From the NCBI RefSeq assembly GCF_004348685.1, contig NZ_SMKO01000052.1, positions 1-51,283 on the forward strand: a stretch of DNA of 51,283 nucleotides. Reading direction: 5' to 3'. Both the position numbers and the translations under genes were made by a program. The stretch comes from Nonomuraea deserti. GTDB lineage: Bacteria > Actinomycetota > Actinomycetes > Streptosporangiales > Streptosporangiaceae. Numbering within the stretch: the stretch's first letter is position 1; each line of letters opens with the position of its first letter. Shown here piece by piece: positions 42,337 to 50,645 of the stretch. Below the pieces are notes generated by a model that saw nothing but the letters and a program-made list of their open reading frames with translations, was not told where the DNA came from and ran no database searches.

Positions 42337-45300
42337 ATGCGGTTATTGATCGCCCTGGTGCTGGCCGTACCGGCGATGTTCGTGAGCCTGCCCGCGCACG
42401 CGGCAACCCCAGACGGGGTGACCGGTGTGGAGGTCGGCGAGAGCGCGGTCACCATCACGGGCACCGCGTCCGGGCCCGCCGAGTTGTACGCGCTCGACAC
42501 GTGGCAGGACACGCACACGGGGGAGGCGCCGGTCGCGACCGTCGAGGCGGGCGAGTTCCGTGTCGAGGTGCCGCGCATGGACGGGGACCAGGACCGGCTC
42601 TACGACAAGTTCATCGCGGTGGGCGCGGAGGGGCCGCTGGGCGAGGTGCACTACGCCGACCGGCTGAGCTTCGCGTCCACCAGCCAAGCCCCATATCCCG
42701 AAATGTCGGGCAAAAAGGGTCTGCAAGTGCAGATGTCCGACGACGCCGAGGAAATCGGCGTCCAGCACGCCGGCATCAACCTGGCCCTCGACTCGGTCAT
42801 GATGGCCGGGCCCGGCGACCCCGGCAACACCATCGAGTTCGTCTCCCAGGGCCAGACCTACTACTTCGACCGCGGCGCCGTCGCCGGACTGGACGCCCAG
42901 GTCAAGCCGCTGTCGGACAACGGGATGCTGGTCAACCTGATCGTCCTCGTCTACAACAGCACCGCTCCCAACTCCGCCGCCCGCACCCTCATCCACCCCG
43001 AGGCCGAGCTGGGCAAGGGCACGGTCTACGCGTTCAACACCAAGACGGCCGAGGGCGAGGCGCACTTCACGGCCGCGATGGAGTTCTTCGCCCAGCGCTA
43101 CAGCCGGGCCGACGGCCGGTACGGAAGGGCATGGGGCTGGATCGTCGGCAACGAGATCGACGCCCAGCAGTTCTGGTACAACATGGGCCCGCAGGAGCGG
43201 GACGTCTTCCTGGAGCAGTACACCCGGGCGATGCGGCTGACCTGGCAGGCCGTGCGCAAGGCCGACGCCGCCGCGCGCGTCTACACCTCGCTGACGCACT
43301 TCTGGACCGGCGCGGCCAACGACGACCCGAAATACACCTACAAGGGCCGCGACGTGGTCGACGGGCTCAACGCGCTCACCAAACGCCAGGGCGACTTCGA
43401 CTGGAACATCGCCTACCACCCGTACCCGGAGAACCTGTTCAACCCCGCGTTCTGGAACGACAAGACCGCCACGGACAGCTTCGACACGATGCGGATCACG
43501 TTCAAGAACATCGAGCTGCTGCCGCGCTACCTCGCCCAGGACCACCTGACGTACGGCGGCGAGCGGCGGCGGGTGATCCTCTCCGAGCAGGGGCTGAACT
43601 CGCAGGACTACTCCGACGAGGAGCTCAGGCTCCAGGCCGCGGCCTACGCGTACGCCTACTACAAGGTGGCCTTCGCCGACGGCATCGACTCCTTCATCCT
43701 GCACCGGCACGTCGACCACAAGCAGGAGGGCGGGCTCCGGCTCGGCCTGTGGACGTGGGACGCGGAGCACGAGGCCGCGTCCAACGCCGGCGAGCGCAAG
43801 CCGGTGCACGAGGTGTTCGCCGGGATCGACACCGAACGGTCGCTGGAGGTGACCGAGTTCGCCAAGGAGATCATCGGGATCTCCGACTGGAAGGACGTCA
43901 TCCCCGGTTTCGACCCCGCCGAGCTCGCCGTCAGGAAGCCGCCCACCACGGTCGGGGTGCGACTCGGCGCCGAGCCGGTGGCCGAGCGGGTGATCTCCGG
44001 CTTCGAGACGGACACCGGCGGCTGGCGGCCCTCGGACAACGCCGCCGCCGTGGAGCGGGTGGCCGCCGGCGACGGGCACGCCCTGCGCGTCCGCTTCGAC
44101 CGCGACCTGCCCGGCTGGTCGCAGTACGCCAAGTCGTACAAGGGCGCCGACGTGGTGTTCGGCGAGCCGCTCGACGCCACGCGCACGTCGCGGCTCTCGG
44201 TCTCGATCAGGGTGCCGGAGAACGCCGACGACGGCTTCAAGCCGGGCAACGCCTTCTCCGCCAAGATCCGCGTGTACGGGCGGGACGGCGCGGTGGCGGA
44301 GGGCGTGGGCGCGATCGACCCCGCGCTCGGCTGGAACCGGCTCACGCTCGACCTGTCCCGCTGGGCCCCGCGCGAGGCGATCTCCAGGGTCAAGGTGTGG
44401 GTGCGCGGCTCGGTCGGCTCCGACTGGGCGGGCTCGTACGAGATCGACCGGCTCAGCCTGGCCGCGGCCGCGGTGCCCAGCCCGGACCGGCGCAACATCG
44501 ACGTGACCGCCGCCACCGGCGAGCGCGGCCAGGTCGGCTCCACGGTCACCTTCACCGTGACCAACCGGGACGTGCTGCCCATGGCGGGCAAGGTCCGGCT
44601 CACCTCCTGCGACGGCGTGACCGTCGACCCGGACGCGCTGCGCGTGACCGGCCTGCGCACCGGAGCCAGCCGTACGTTCGGGACGAAGCTGACCGCGTAC
44701 GAGCCGGCGGACCAGGAGTATCCGGTCGTGTGCGCGTCCTACTCGGGCCAGGAGCGGCGGGTGACGTTCCGGCTGCCGCCGGAGGCCGGGTCCGTGCCGC
44801 CCGCCCCTGACGCCTTCGCCAACCTGGAGCTCGACGACACCTTCGACAGCGCCGGCGACTACCAGGTGCACCGGGCGGAGCCGGAGAACAAGGAGCTGCC
44901 GCAAGTGACGTACGCGGACGGCGCGCTGTCGGCCGCCCACCCGTCGGCGGGCTGGTTCGGGCTGATGTCGTCGAGCGTGTCGCCGCGTAACCCGGCGTTC
45001 AGCACGGCGATCACCGTCAGGAAGTTCCAGGGCGACTCCACCGACATGGACACCGTCTACACGGGCCTGGTCAAGGACGGCAGGACGGACGTGGTGGCGT
45101 TCTACGTGAACACGCAGAAGTTTGTGGGCTTCGAGGTGCGCGGACCCCAGGTGCCGGGCGGACTCGCGGTCTTCGGCGTCAAGCAGGGCGTGAGCATCCC
45201 CGACGGCGGCCGGTTCGCGCTGTCGCTGGTGGGCGACCGCGCCGCCGTCTACGCCGACACCGGGTCGGGCTGGGAACTCGTCACCGCCGCCACGCTGGAG

Positions 45301-45423
45301 CACCTGCCCGCGCTGTCGGACCCGGAGGTGCGGGCCGGCTACCGGTACGGATTCGGCGTGCGCGGCGACGCGGGGGCCGGCCCGCTGCAGCTCGACGCGG
45401 TGGAAGGACGCAGCATCTCGTGA
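42337..45423 (+). CDS. Secreted glycosidase-like protein (DUF5722-like) with beta-sandwich modules
   Basis: This 1028-residue protein has a signal peptide (about 1-23, ending AHA). The catalytic-looking region (about 120-545) has the layout of a TIM-barrel glycosidase: Glu273 in VGNEIDAQQF suits the acid/base, and Glu417 in ILSEQG suits the nucleophile. WNIAYHPYPENLF and DSFILHRHVDHKQEGG frame the site. This resembles DUF5722. Two further beta-rich modules follow (about 560-720, carbohydrate-binding-like; about 860-1028, LamG-like). It starts 13 bp after the binding-protein stop, so it is in the same unit. It probably trims a rhamnose-bearing glycan outside the cell; the real bond is unknown. 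Confidence 0.8.
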   Translation: MRLLIALVLAVPAMFVSLPAHAATPDGVTGVEVGESAVTITGTASGPAELYALDTWQDTHTGEAPVATVEAGEFRVEVPRMDGDQDRLYDKFIAVGAEGPLGEVHYADRLSFASTSQAPYPEMSGKKGLQVQMSDDAEEIGVQHAGINLALDSVMMAGPGDPGNTIEFVSQGQTYYFDRGAVAGLDAQVKPLSDNGMLVNLIVLVYNSTAPNSAARTLIHPEAELGKGTVYAFNTKTAEGEAHFTAAMEFFAQRYSRADGRYGRAWGWIVGNEIDAQQFWYNMGPQERDVFLEQYTRAMRLTWQAVRKADAAARVYTSLTHFWTGAANDDPKYTYKGRDVVDGLNALTKRQGDFDWNIAYHPYPENLFNPAFWNDKTATDSFDTMRITFKNIELLPRYLAQDHLTYGGERRRVILSEQGLNSQDYSDEELRLQAAAYAYAYYKVAFADGIDSFILHRHVDHKQEGGLRLGLWTWDAEHEAASNAGERKPVHEVFAGIDTERSLEVTEFAKEIIGISDWKDVIPGFDPAELAVRKPPTTVGVRLGAEPVAERVISGFETDTGGWRPSDNAAAVERVAAGDGHALRVRFDRDLPGWSQYAKSYKGADVVFGEPLDATRTSRLSVSIRVPENADDGFKPGNAFSAKIRVYGRDGAVAEGVGAIDPALGWNRLTLDLSRWAPREAISRVKVWVRGSVGSDWAGSYEIDRLSLAAAAVPSPDRRNIDVTAATGERGQVGSTVTFTVTNRDVLPMAGKVRLTSCDGVTVDPDALRVTGLRTGASRTFGTKLTAYEPADQEYPVVCASYSGQERRVTFRLPPEAGSVPPAPDAFANLELDDTFDSAGDYQVHRAEPENKELPQVTYADGALSAAHPSAGWFGLMSSSVSPRNPAFSTAITVRKFQGDSTDMDTVYTGLVKDGRTDVVAFYVNTQKFVGFEVRGPQVPGGLAVFGVKQGVSIPDGGRFALSLVGDRAAVYADTGSGWELVTAATLEHLPALSDPEVRAGYRYGFGVRGDAGAGPLQLDAVEGRSIS

Positions 45424-45445
45424 GGTCCGCGGTCTCGGGACCGGC

Positions 45446-46690
45446 CTACGTCCGCTCTTCTGCGGACAGCCGGTCGAAGAGGCCGCAGACGCCGACGAGG
45501 CACACGAAGAACGCCGCGGCCGCCCACAGCAGGCGTGCTTCCGGGTGCCCGGCGGGCGGCGTGGCCGCCTGGGTGACGGCGGCCACGCCGCCCACCCCGG
45601 CGGCGCACGCCACCGCGAGCTGCGAGAGCCAGACCACCGGCCGCCCGGTGGCCTGCGCGAACACGTCGCGCAGGCCGTACACCAGGGCGACGAGTACGAC
45701 CAGCACGGCGCCACCGGCGGCGGCGTGCGGGGCGCCGAGCGAGAGGCCGTACCGGATCGGCAGAGCGGGAACGAAGAACAGCACCAGGAACCAGCCGAAG
45801 GAGTGGCCGACCGCGTCGACGCGGTGCCCCGGCGGGCGCCAGGGGAACGAGCGGGCCCCGTAGCGGACGGCGGCCAGCACGACCAGGGCGGCCATCCCGG
45901 GGATCGCCTGGGCGCCCAGGTGCCCGAGGTTGTAGAGCAGCGCGGTGTCGTACACGACGAGGACGAGCGCTCCGAGCGCCGCCGTCGAAAGGGCGAAGAG
46001 CAGCAGCCCCGACAGGCCGGTGGCGCGGGCCCAGCCCTCGCGGGTGAGCCGCGCCGCCCAGAGCGGCACGACGGCCGCGGCCACGACCCTGATGATGACG
46101 TCCTGAACCGTGTACGGATGGAACAGCTGCCACTCGACCAGGCAGAAGATCGCGGTGTACGCCGCCGACGCCGGCCATGCCAGCCGCAGCGCCCGCGCGT
46201 AGACGCCGGGGGAGAACCACCGGCAGACCGACAGGTAAGCGAAGACGACGAACGGCAGCTCAAGGAAGGCCTGCACCCGTAACACCGTCGGAGCCAGCAG
46301 CTCGGGCAGCGGGAAGCTCGCCGCCAGCGCCTGCATCGCGGGGCCGCGCGCGAGCGAGAACCACCCGTCCGGCAGGTGGCGGGCGACGAACGACACGTCG
46401 CCGCCCCGCACGCTCAGGATGTACACGGTGAACAGCACCTGGTTGGCATAGATCAGGCACGTCACCAGGGCCAGCGCGGCCTCGGGGGAGCGCCACCAGG
46501 ACGCACGGCTCCCGCGCGGTTCCCTCGTCACCGGCTTGCGCCGGGCGAGCGCCAGCGCGGCCACGACCGATCCGGCGATGAGGGCGTGCACGATCATGCG
46601 GGTCATCATCCCGCGAAACCGCCCGCCGCCGCGGGCCCGGCGATCCCGGCGGCCCCGCATCCAGGCAGGGGCTCGCGCCGTCGTGCTCAC
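45446..46690 (-). CDS. Polytopic membrane protein of unknown function
   Basis: The 414-residue protein has about ten hydrophobic helices after a basic N-terminus. The GTG at 46690 overlaps the TGA of the LuxR remnant upstream (GTGA), which argues for this start; ATG codons near 46606-46609 (MMTRMIVHALIAG) are alternatives right before the first helix. No transporter motif is visible. Former coupling to a DesR-like response regulator hints at an envelope or lipid-related role, but that is inference. It converges on the DUF5722-like gene with 22 bp between stops. Confidence 0.7.
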   Translation of the reverse strand: MSTTARAPAWMRGRRDRRARGGGRFRGMMTRMIVHALIAGSVVAALALARRKPVTREPRGSRASWWRSPEAALALVTCLIYANQVLFTVYILSVRGGDVSFVARHLPDGWFSLARGPAMQALAASFPLPELLAPTVLRVQAFLELPFVVFAYLSVCRWFSPGVYARALRLAWPASAAYTAIFCLVEWQLFHPYTVQDVIIRVVAAAVVPLWAARLTREGWARATGLSGLLLFALSTAALGALVLVVYDTALLYNLGHLGAQAIPGMAALVVLAAVRYGARSFPWRPPGHRVDAVGHSFGWFLVLFFVPALPIRYGLSLGAPHAAAGGAVLVVLVALVYGLRDVFAQATGRPVVWLSQLAVACAAGVGGVAAVTQAATPPAGHPEARLLWAAAAFFVCLVGVCGLFDRLSAEERT

Positions 46691-46815
46691 AGCCAGTCGT
46701 GTTCGCGCGCGTAGCGCGCCGCTTCGTGCCGGATCCTGGTCTGGGTCTTCTGCATCGCGTTGGACAGGTGGTTGCGCACCGTGCCCTCCGCCAGGTGGAG
46801 CCGGGCGGCGATCAC
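46687..46815 (-). pseudogene. Decapitated LuxR/NarL (DesR-like) response regulator
   Basis: Only the last 42 codons remain: IAARLHLAEGTVRNHLSNAMQKTQTRIRHEAARYAREHDWL, which is the C-terminal half of a NarL-type helix-turn-helix plus tail. The receiver domain and the first half of the DNA-binding domain are missing. The frame upstream of 46815 has no similarity to the family. The stop overlaps the next gene's start, showing that it once led this operon. Confidence 0.75.
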
Positions 46816-46816
46816 C

Positions 46817-47005
46817 CGCACCGAGGAGCTCACCCTGCTCAAGCGGCTGATCCCCGGCGGCTCGGCCACCGAACTCGTCGTCAACGCCTGGAACGGCGGC
46901 GTTCCCCTCGCGGACTCCCTGCTCCTCCTGGCACCCACGCCGGGCTGGGTCGTCGTCGCCGTCGCGCCGGCTTCCCGGATCTTCCGCTGGGAGCCCCGCC
47001 GATGA
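46817..47005 (+). pseudogene. C-terminal fragment of an unidentified gene at the rearrangement point
   Basis: On the plus strand the frame TEELTLLKRLIPGGSATELV, NAWNGGVPLADSLLLLAPTP and GWVVVAVAPASRIFRWEPRR ends at a TGA (47003-47005). It looks like a real protein tail with hydrophobic strands, but begins abruptly within two bases of the LuxR remnant's broken end, on the other strand. I do not recognise the family. The following 47006-47201 holds no gene I can support. Confidence 0.5.
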
Positions 47006-47187
47006 CGCTCCCGGAGTCGATCCGGACCTGCCAGCACAACGTCACGACGGATCGTGTCCGCCACCCGACGTCCGGCGCGGCAGGGGCCGATCTCGCGCCG
47101 TGCGCGGCAGAACCGGCCCGGACCCGGTGACGGCGCCGCGGGGGGCGTGGCATTCCCGCAGGTCAGTGGTGCCGCTGGCGGAGCGGG

Positions 47188-47193
47188 TATACC
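47188..47193 (+). promoter_or_regulatory. -10 element TATACC before the AraC gene
   Basis: TATACC ends eight bases before ATG 47202 and no ribosome binding site is present, suggesting a leaderless or nearly leaderless transcript. Confidence 0.35.
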
Positions 47194-47201
47194 CTTCCCT
47201 C

Positions 47202-47642
47202 ATGACCCCGCAGGACCTCGCCACCCTCGTGCACCTGAGGCGGGCTCGGGATCTGATCGACCGGGAATACACCCGCCCGCTCGACGTGCCGACGCTGGCC
47301 CGCCACGCGTTCATGTCGCCGGCGCACTTCTCACGGCAGTTCCGGGCGGCCTACGGCGAGACGCCGTACAACTACCTCATGACCCGCCGCGTCGAACGCG
47401 CGATGGCGTTGCTGCGCGCGGGTGTCAGCGTGACCGACGCGTGCATGGCGGTCGGCTGCACCTCGCTCGGCTCGTTCAGCTCCCGGTTCACCCAGCTTCT
47501 GGGGGAGACGCCGAGCGCCTACCGCGCCCGGGAGCACCGCGCCGTGACGGCGATGCCCCCGTGCGTGGCGAAGGTGCACACCCGGCCGACCAGAAACGCG
47601 TCGAGCAGGATCGAAGAAGCGGACAGCGAGGCGGTTACCTAG
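47202..47642 (+). CDS. AraC-family transcriptional regulator (DNA-binding domain only)
   Basis: The protein has 146 residues from ATG 47202. Both AraC helix-turn-helix motifs are present (LDVPTLARHAFMSPAHFSRQFRAAYG and SVTDACMAVGCTSLGSFSSRFTQLLGETPSAYR). There is no effector domain; 25 variable residues follow. An in-frame GTG at 47100 would add an Arg-rich stretch without similarity. It is paired with a VOC protein gene 10 bp downstream, a frequent actinomycete pairing in which the VOC protein is the target or ligand partner. Confidence 0.9.
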   Translation: MTPQDLATLVHLRRARDLIDREYTRPLDVPTLARHAFMSPAHFSRQFRAAYGETPYNYLMTRRVERAMALLRAGVSVTDACMAVGCTSLGSFSSRFTQLLGETPSAYRAREHRAVTAMPPCVAKVHTRPTRNASSRIEEADSEAVT

Positions 47643-47652
47643 CGTTGTCCGC

Positions 47653-48063
47653 ATGACCATCTCACTCCACAACTGCCACATCACCGTCCACGACGTCGAC
47701 GAAGCGCTCGGCTTCTACCGCGACGCGCTCGGCCTCGAGGTACGCAACGACGTCCCCTCCGGCGAGGGCCGCTGGGTCACCCTCGGCAGCCCCGGCCTGC
47801 CGGCCCCTGAATACGTGCTCTCCACACCGCATTCCGGCCGGTCGAAGGCCGACGGCGACGCCCTCCAGGACCTGCTCGCCAAGGGCGTGCTGCCGATGAT
47901 CGTCTTCCGCGCCGGCGATCTCGACGCGACCTTCGACAAGGTCCGCGAATCCGGCGCCGAGGTGCTGCAGGAGCCCATCGACCAGCCCTGGGGCCCGCGC
48001 GACTGCGCGTTCCGCGACCCCTCGGGCACCATGGTGCGCATCGCGCAGGCACCGAAGGCGTAG
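47653..48063 (+). CDS. VOC/glyoxalase-fold protein
   Basis: This 136-residue protein has two beta-alpha-beta-beta-beta halves: HNCHITVHDVDEALGFYRDALGLEV and LPMIVFRAGDLDATFDKVRESGAEVLQEPIDQPWGPRDCAFRDPSGTMVRI. Metal-ligand-like positions (His9, Glu/Asp near the second and fourth strands) are partly kept. It may be a glyoxalase, dioxygenase-like or antibiotic-binding protein. It follows the AraC gene by 10 bp without a clear ribosome binding site; TAGCGT at 47640-47645 ends seven bases before its ATG and could be its own -10. Confidence 0.9.
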   Translation: MTISLHNCHITVHDVDEALGFYRDALGLEVRNDVPSGEGRWVTLGSPGLPAPEYVLSTPHSGRSKADGDALQDLLAKGVLPMIVFRAGDLDATFDKVRESGAEVLQEPIDQPWGPRDCAFRDPSGTMVRIAQAPKA

Positions 48064-48120
48064 GCGTACGCGGGGCGCTCGGCTGCCGGTGGCGCAGGTC
48101 GTCGGTGAGGACGGCACCGG

Positions 48121-48159
48121 GTGCCGGCTCCCGCCCGTCGGCGATCGGGAGCCGGGCAC
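48121..48159. terminator. Hairpin between convergent VOC and esterase genes
   Basis: GTGCCGGCTCCCG (48121-48133) pairs with CGGGAGCCGGGCAC (48146-48159) with one bulged G and a 12-nt loop. Confidence 0.65.
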
Positions 48160-48194
48160 GTCGGACGTGGGGCGGGACCGGTCGCGGCCGGTGA

Positions 48195-49400
48195 TCAGGG
48201 GGTGCGCGGGACGTCCTTGACGAACACGATCCCGTCGCTCGCGGCCACATGGGCCGGGTTCAGCGGGAAGTAGCCGTACCAGGGGGACACGCGGGGAGCG
48301 GGCGGCGGGTCGCTGAGGGCGGCGGCCAGCCGGCGGGCGTCGACGACGTAGTGGTCGTGCGGGATCGTGTACAGCAGCCCTTCGAGGGTGTCCGGGGGAG
48401 GGGTGTCCACTCCCTGGTGCCGGATCGTGCCGATGGCCGTGGCCAGGAAGGCGTACCCCTCGCCCAGGTGGGCGCTCACGAGCGCGCCGGCGCCCCACCA
48501 TTCCGGTTGCAGGTCGCCCAGCCGCATCGTGCTCTTCTCGCGCTGGAGATGGGCGTTGTGGGCGTGGACCAGGGCCGGGCCCCGCTCGGCGATCGCGAGG
48601 AGGTTGGCGGCCATCATCGTGTCCCGCACGCCCAGCAGCCGTGCCACGCGGCCCGGTGACGTGTCTGCCATCCAGAAGTGGTAGCGCAGCAGGCCGGTGG
48701 CGGTGCGCCCGTACAGGCGCGCCCGGTCCCAGTCGTCGCGTGAGGACGCCGCGATCAGGTACGGCGTCTCCGCGTCGAGCAGCGCCACCAGGTCGTCGGC
48801 GAGCAGTCGCAGCTCCCTGGCCTCGGCCGACCGCCCGGTAGACCGGGACGGGTCCATGATCGCGGCGGGCTCGGTCCACCGGTCGTCGGCGCCGAGCAGG
48901 CGGTCGAGCGTTTCCGCGGAGCAGGGCAGCAGATCCGCCTCCACCCGGGCCGCGAGGTAGCCGTGGAGCGCGGTGAGGGCCTGCCGGGGGCTCGCGGCGG
49001 CGGTCATCTCCAGCGGGCCGTCGAAACCGGCGAAGCGCAGCCGCTCGGACGCGGGCCGGCCGTCGTTGTAGGCCCGCATCCAGCGGACGAGCTCACGGTT
49101 GGCCGCGGACGCGCCGAACCCGTGGCTGAACCCGCGCTCCATGACCTCGTCGAGCTTCCCCGTGCCCGAGGTGACGTGGTCGTCCACCACCAGGCCCATC
49201 ATGCAGTCGCTCTCGATCGCGATCGTGCGGTGGCCCTCCTGCTCGACGAGCTGCCGGAAGAGGTCGTTCCGCTGGTGGAGCAGGATGTCCTCGCCGTGGG
49301 TGGGCTCGCCCAGGGCGAGCAGCCGCGGGCGGGCCGGGAGCAGCCTCATGACGGCGGCGGCCTCGACGGCCTGGGCGATGTCCTGGATGCGGGTAGTCAT
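48195..49400 (-). CDS. Erythromycin-esterase-like protein
   Basis: The protein has 401 residues from ATG 49400. Family motifs (PF05139) are LLALGEPTHGEDILLHQRNDL, TIAIESDCMMGLVVDDHV, RFAGFDGPLEM and ALVHAHNAHLQR, including the conserved His and Glu residues of the active site (His in PTHGE, Glu in AIESD, His in HAHNAH). Known members hydrolyse macrolide lactones or are succinoglycan-related. A macrolide-type glycosyltransferase gene lies nearby on the other strand, and both could act on macrolides, but this is inference. A GTG at 49460 is a possible longer start without a ribosome binding site. Confidence 0.9.
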   Translation of the reverse strand: MTTRIQDIAQAVEAAAVMRLLPARPRLLALGEPTHGEDILLHQRNDLFRQLVEQEGHRTIAIESDCMMGLVVDDHVTSGTGKLDEVMERGFSHGFGASAANRELVRWMRAYNDGRPASERLRFAGFDGPLEMTAAASPRQALTALHGYLAARVEADLLPCSAETLDRLLGADDRWTEPAAIMDPSRSTGRSAEARELRLLADDLVALLDAETPYLIAASSRDDWDRARLYGRTATGLLRYHFWMADTSPGRVARLLGVRDTMMAANLLAIAERGPALVHAHNAHLQREKSTMRLGDLQPEWWGAGALVSAHLGEGYAFLATAIGTIRHQGVDTPPPDTLEGLLYTIPHDHYVVDARRLAAALSDPPPAPRVSPWYGYFPLNPAHVAASDGIVFVKDVPRTP

Positions 49401-49611
49401 TCCTTCAACGGTATCGCTGAACCTTCCGTGGAGACTTTCCCGCGATATCACTATATTCACGGGGCTTAAGTCTCAAAACGGCGTCGACGCCGTACCGCCT
49501 CCTCGCCGCGGCGAGCGGATCCGCGGGCCGTGCGGAGTCACAGATTCGGAGGCTGCCCGGTCTTACCTGAGGAACGAATCCGATGCGACGCCATGGTGAG
49601 AGAGGACGACC

Positions 49612-49713
49612 ATGAGTGGTACTCATCGCCGGAGATCGGTCTCCTCGGTCTCAACGGCTCCAGCGAGCACGGCTCGCCAGGTGATCACGGCGACGCGAAG
49701 CGCCGTGCCATGA
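49612..49713 (+). CDS. Possible 33-residue leader peptide before the patatin gene
   Basis: GAGAGG stands about seven bases before an ATG whose short Ser/Thr/Arg/Ala-rich frame (MSGTHRRRSVSSVSTAP...) ends with a TGA that overlaps the patatin ATG as ATGA. The patatin start itself lacks a ribosome binding site, so coupling through this leader is plausible. The rest of the gap 49401-49611 shows only AT-richer promoter-like text. Coding is uncertain. Confidence 0.35.
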   Translation: MSGTHRRRSVSSVSTAPASTARQVITATRSAVP

Positions 49714-50645
49714 CGGGCGGGCAGGGGCTGCCGTCGGACGAGGGCCCGACGCCGGCGGGCCTGCGCGCCCTTCCCCGTCCCGTGGCGGCGGTGGTAGGGG
49801 GCGGAGGTGCGCTCGGGGCCGCGCAGGTCGGCGTCGGGTACGCGTTGGAGCAGCGCGAGTTCGTCCCGGACCTGATCGTCGGAACCTCGGTGGGCGCACT
49901 CAACGGAGCGATCGCGGCCGCCCACCCCGGCGAGGCCGCACCATGGCTGGATCGTGTGTGGACCCAGGTGCGCCGCCGCGAGGTGTTCCCGCTCGGCTAC
50001 CGGTCCTCGCGGGCCGGCGTCTTCGCCGACCGTGGCCTGCGCAGGCTGATCGCCCAGGCCGGGCTGCCCTCGCGGATCGAGCAGTTGGAGATCCCCTTCA
50101 CTGCGGTGGCCATGGATCTGGCCACCGGTGCTCAGGTGCTGCTCGACCGCGGAGACCTCGAGTCGGCGCTGCTGGCCAGCGCGGCCGTTCCCGGGGTCCT
50201 GCCCCCGGTCGATCGGGACGGCAGGACACTCGTCGACGGCGGCGTGATCGCGCTGGTCCCGGTACGTGCGGCCCTGCGGAAAGGGGCGGCCAGCGTGGTG
50301 GTGCTGTCGACCGGGCCGGCGAGCCGGCCGCCGCTCCCGGCCACGCCGCCCAGGAAGGCAGGCGCGGTCGCCGCCAGGGCCGGGCTGCTGCTCTGGCACG
50401 ACCAGGTCGAGCGTGACCTGCGCGAGGTGTCCGAACGGATCCCGACCGTCGTGGTGCCGACCGGCGTCGAGACCTGGCCCGCGCCGTGGGACTTCGGCCA
50501 CTCCCGGCGGCTGATCACCACGGCCTCCGGCACGGCGGGCCGTTTCCTCGACGGGCTGCGCGTCAGCGGGCCCGGCCTGTATCGGGCCGACGACCCACCC
50601 GCCGATCCGGCACGGACCGCCACCGCATCGGAGGCCGGCCGGTGA
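49710..50645 (+). CDS. Patatin-like phospholipase (RssA/NTE-like)
   Basis: The protein has 311 residues from ATG 49710; ATG 49593 would add a polar stretch without similarity. The oxyanion loop GGGGALGAAQ, nucleophile Ser60 in GTSVG and catalytic Asp177 in VDGG form a complete Ser-Asp dyad. It is a cytosolic or membrane-associated acyl hydrolase, probably acting on phospholipids. No signal peptide is present. Its stop overlaps the GTG of the next glycosyltransferase gene (GTGA), so the two are cotranslated. Confidence 0.92.
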   Translation: MTGGQGLPSDEGPTPAGLRALPRPVAAVVGGGGALGAAQVGVGYALEQREFVPDLIVGTSVGALNGAIAAAHPGEAAPWLDRVWTQVRRREVFPLGYRSSRAGVFADRGLRRLIAQAGLPSRIEQLEIPFTAVAMDLATGAQVLLDRGDLESALLASAAVPGVLPPVDRDGRTLVDGGVIALVPVRAALRKGAASVVVLSTGPASRPPLPATPPRKAGAVAARAGLLLWHDQVERDLREVSERIPTVVVPTGVETWPAPWDFGHSRRLITTASGTAGRFLDGLRVSGPGLYRADDPPADPARTATASEAGR

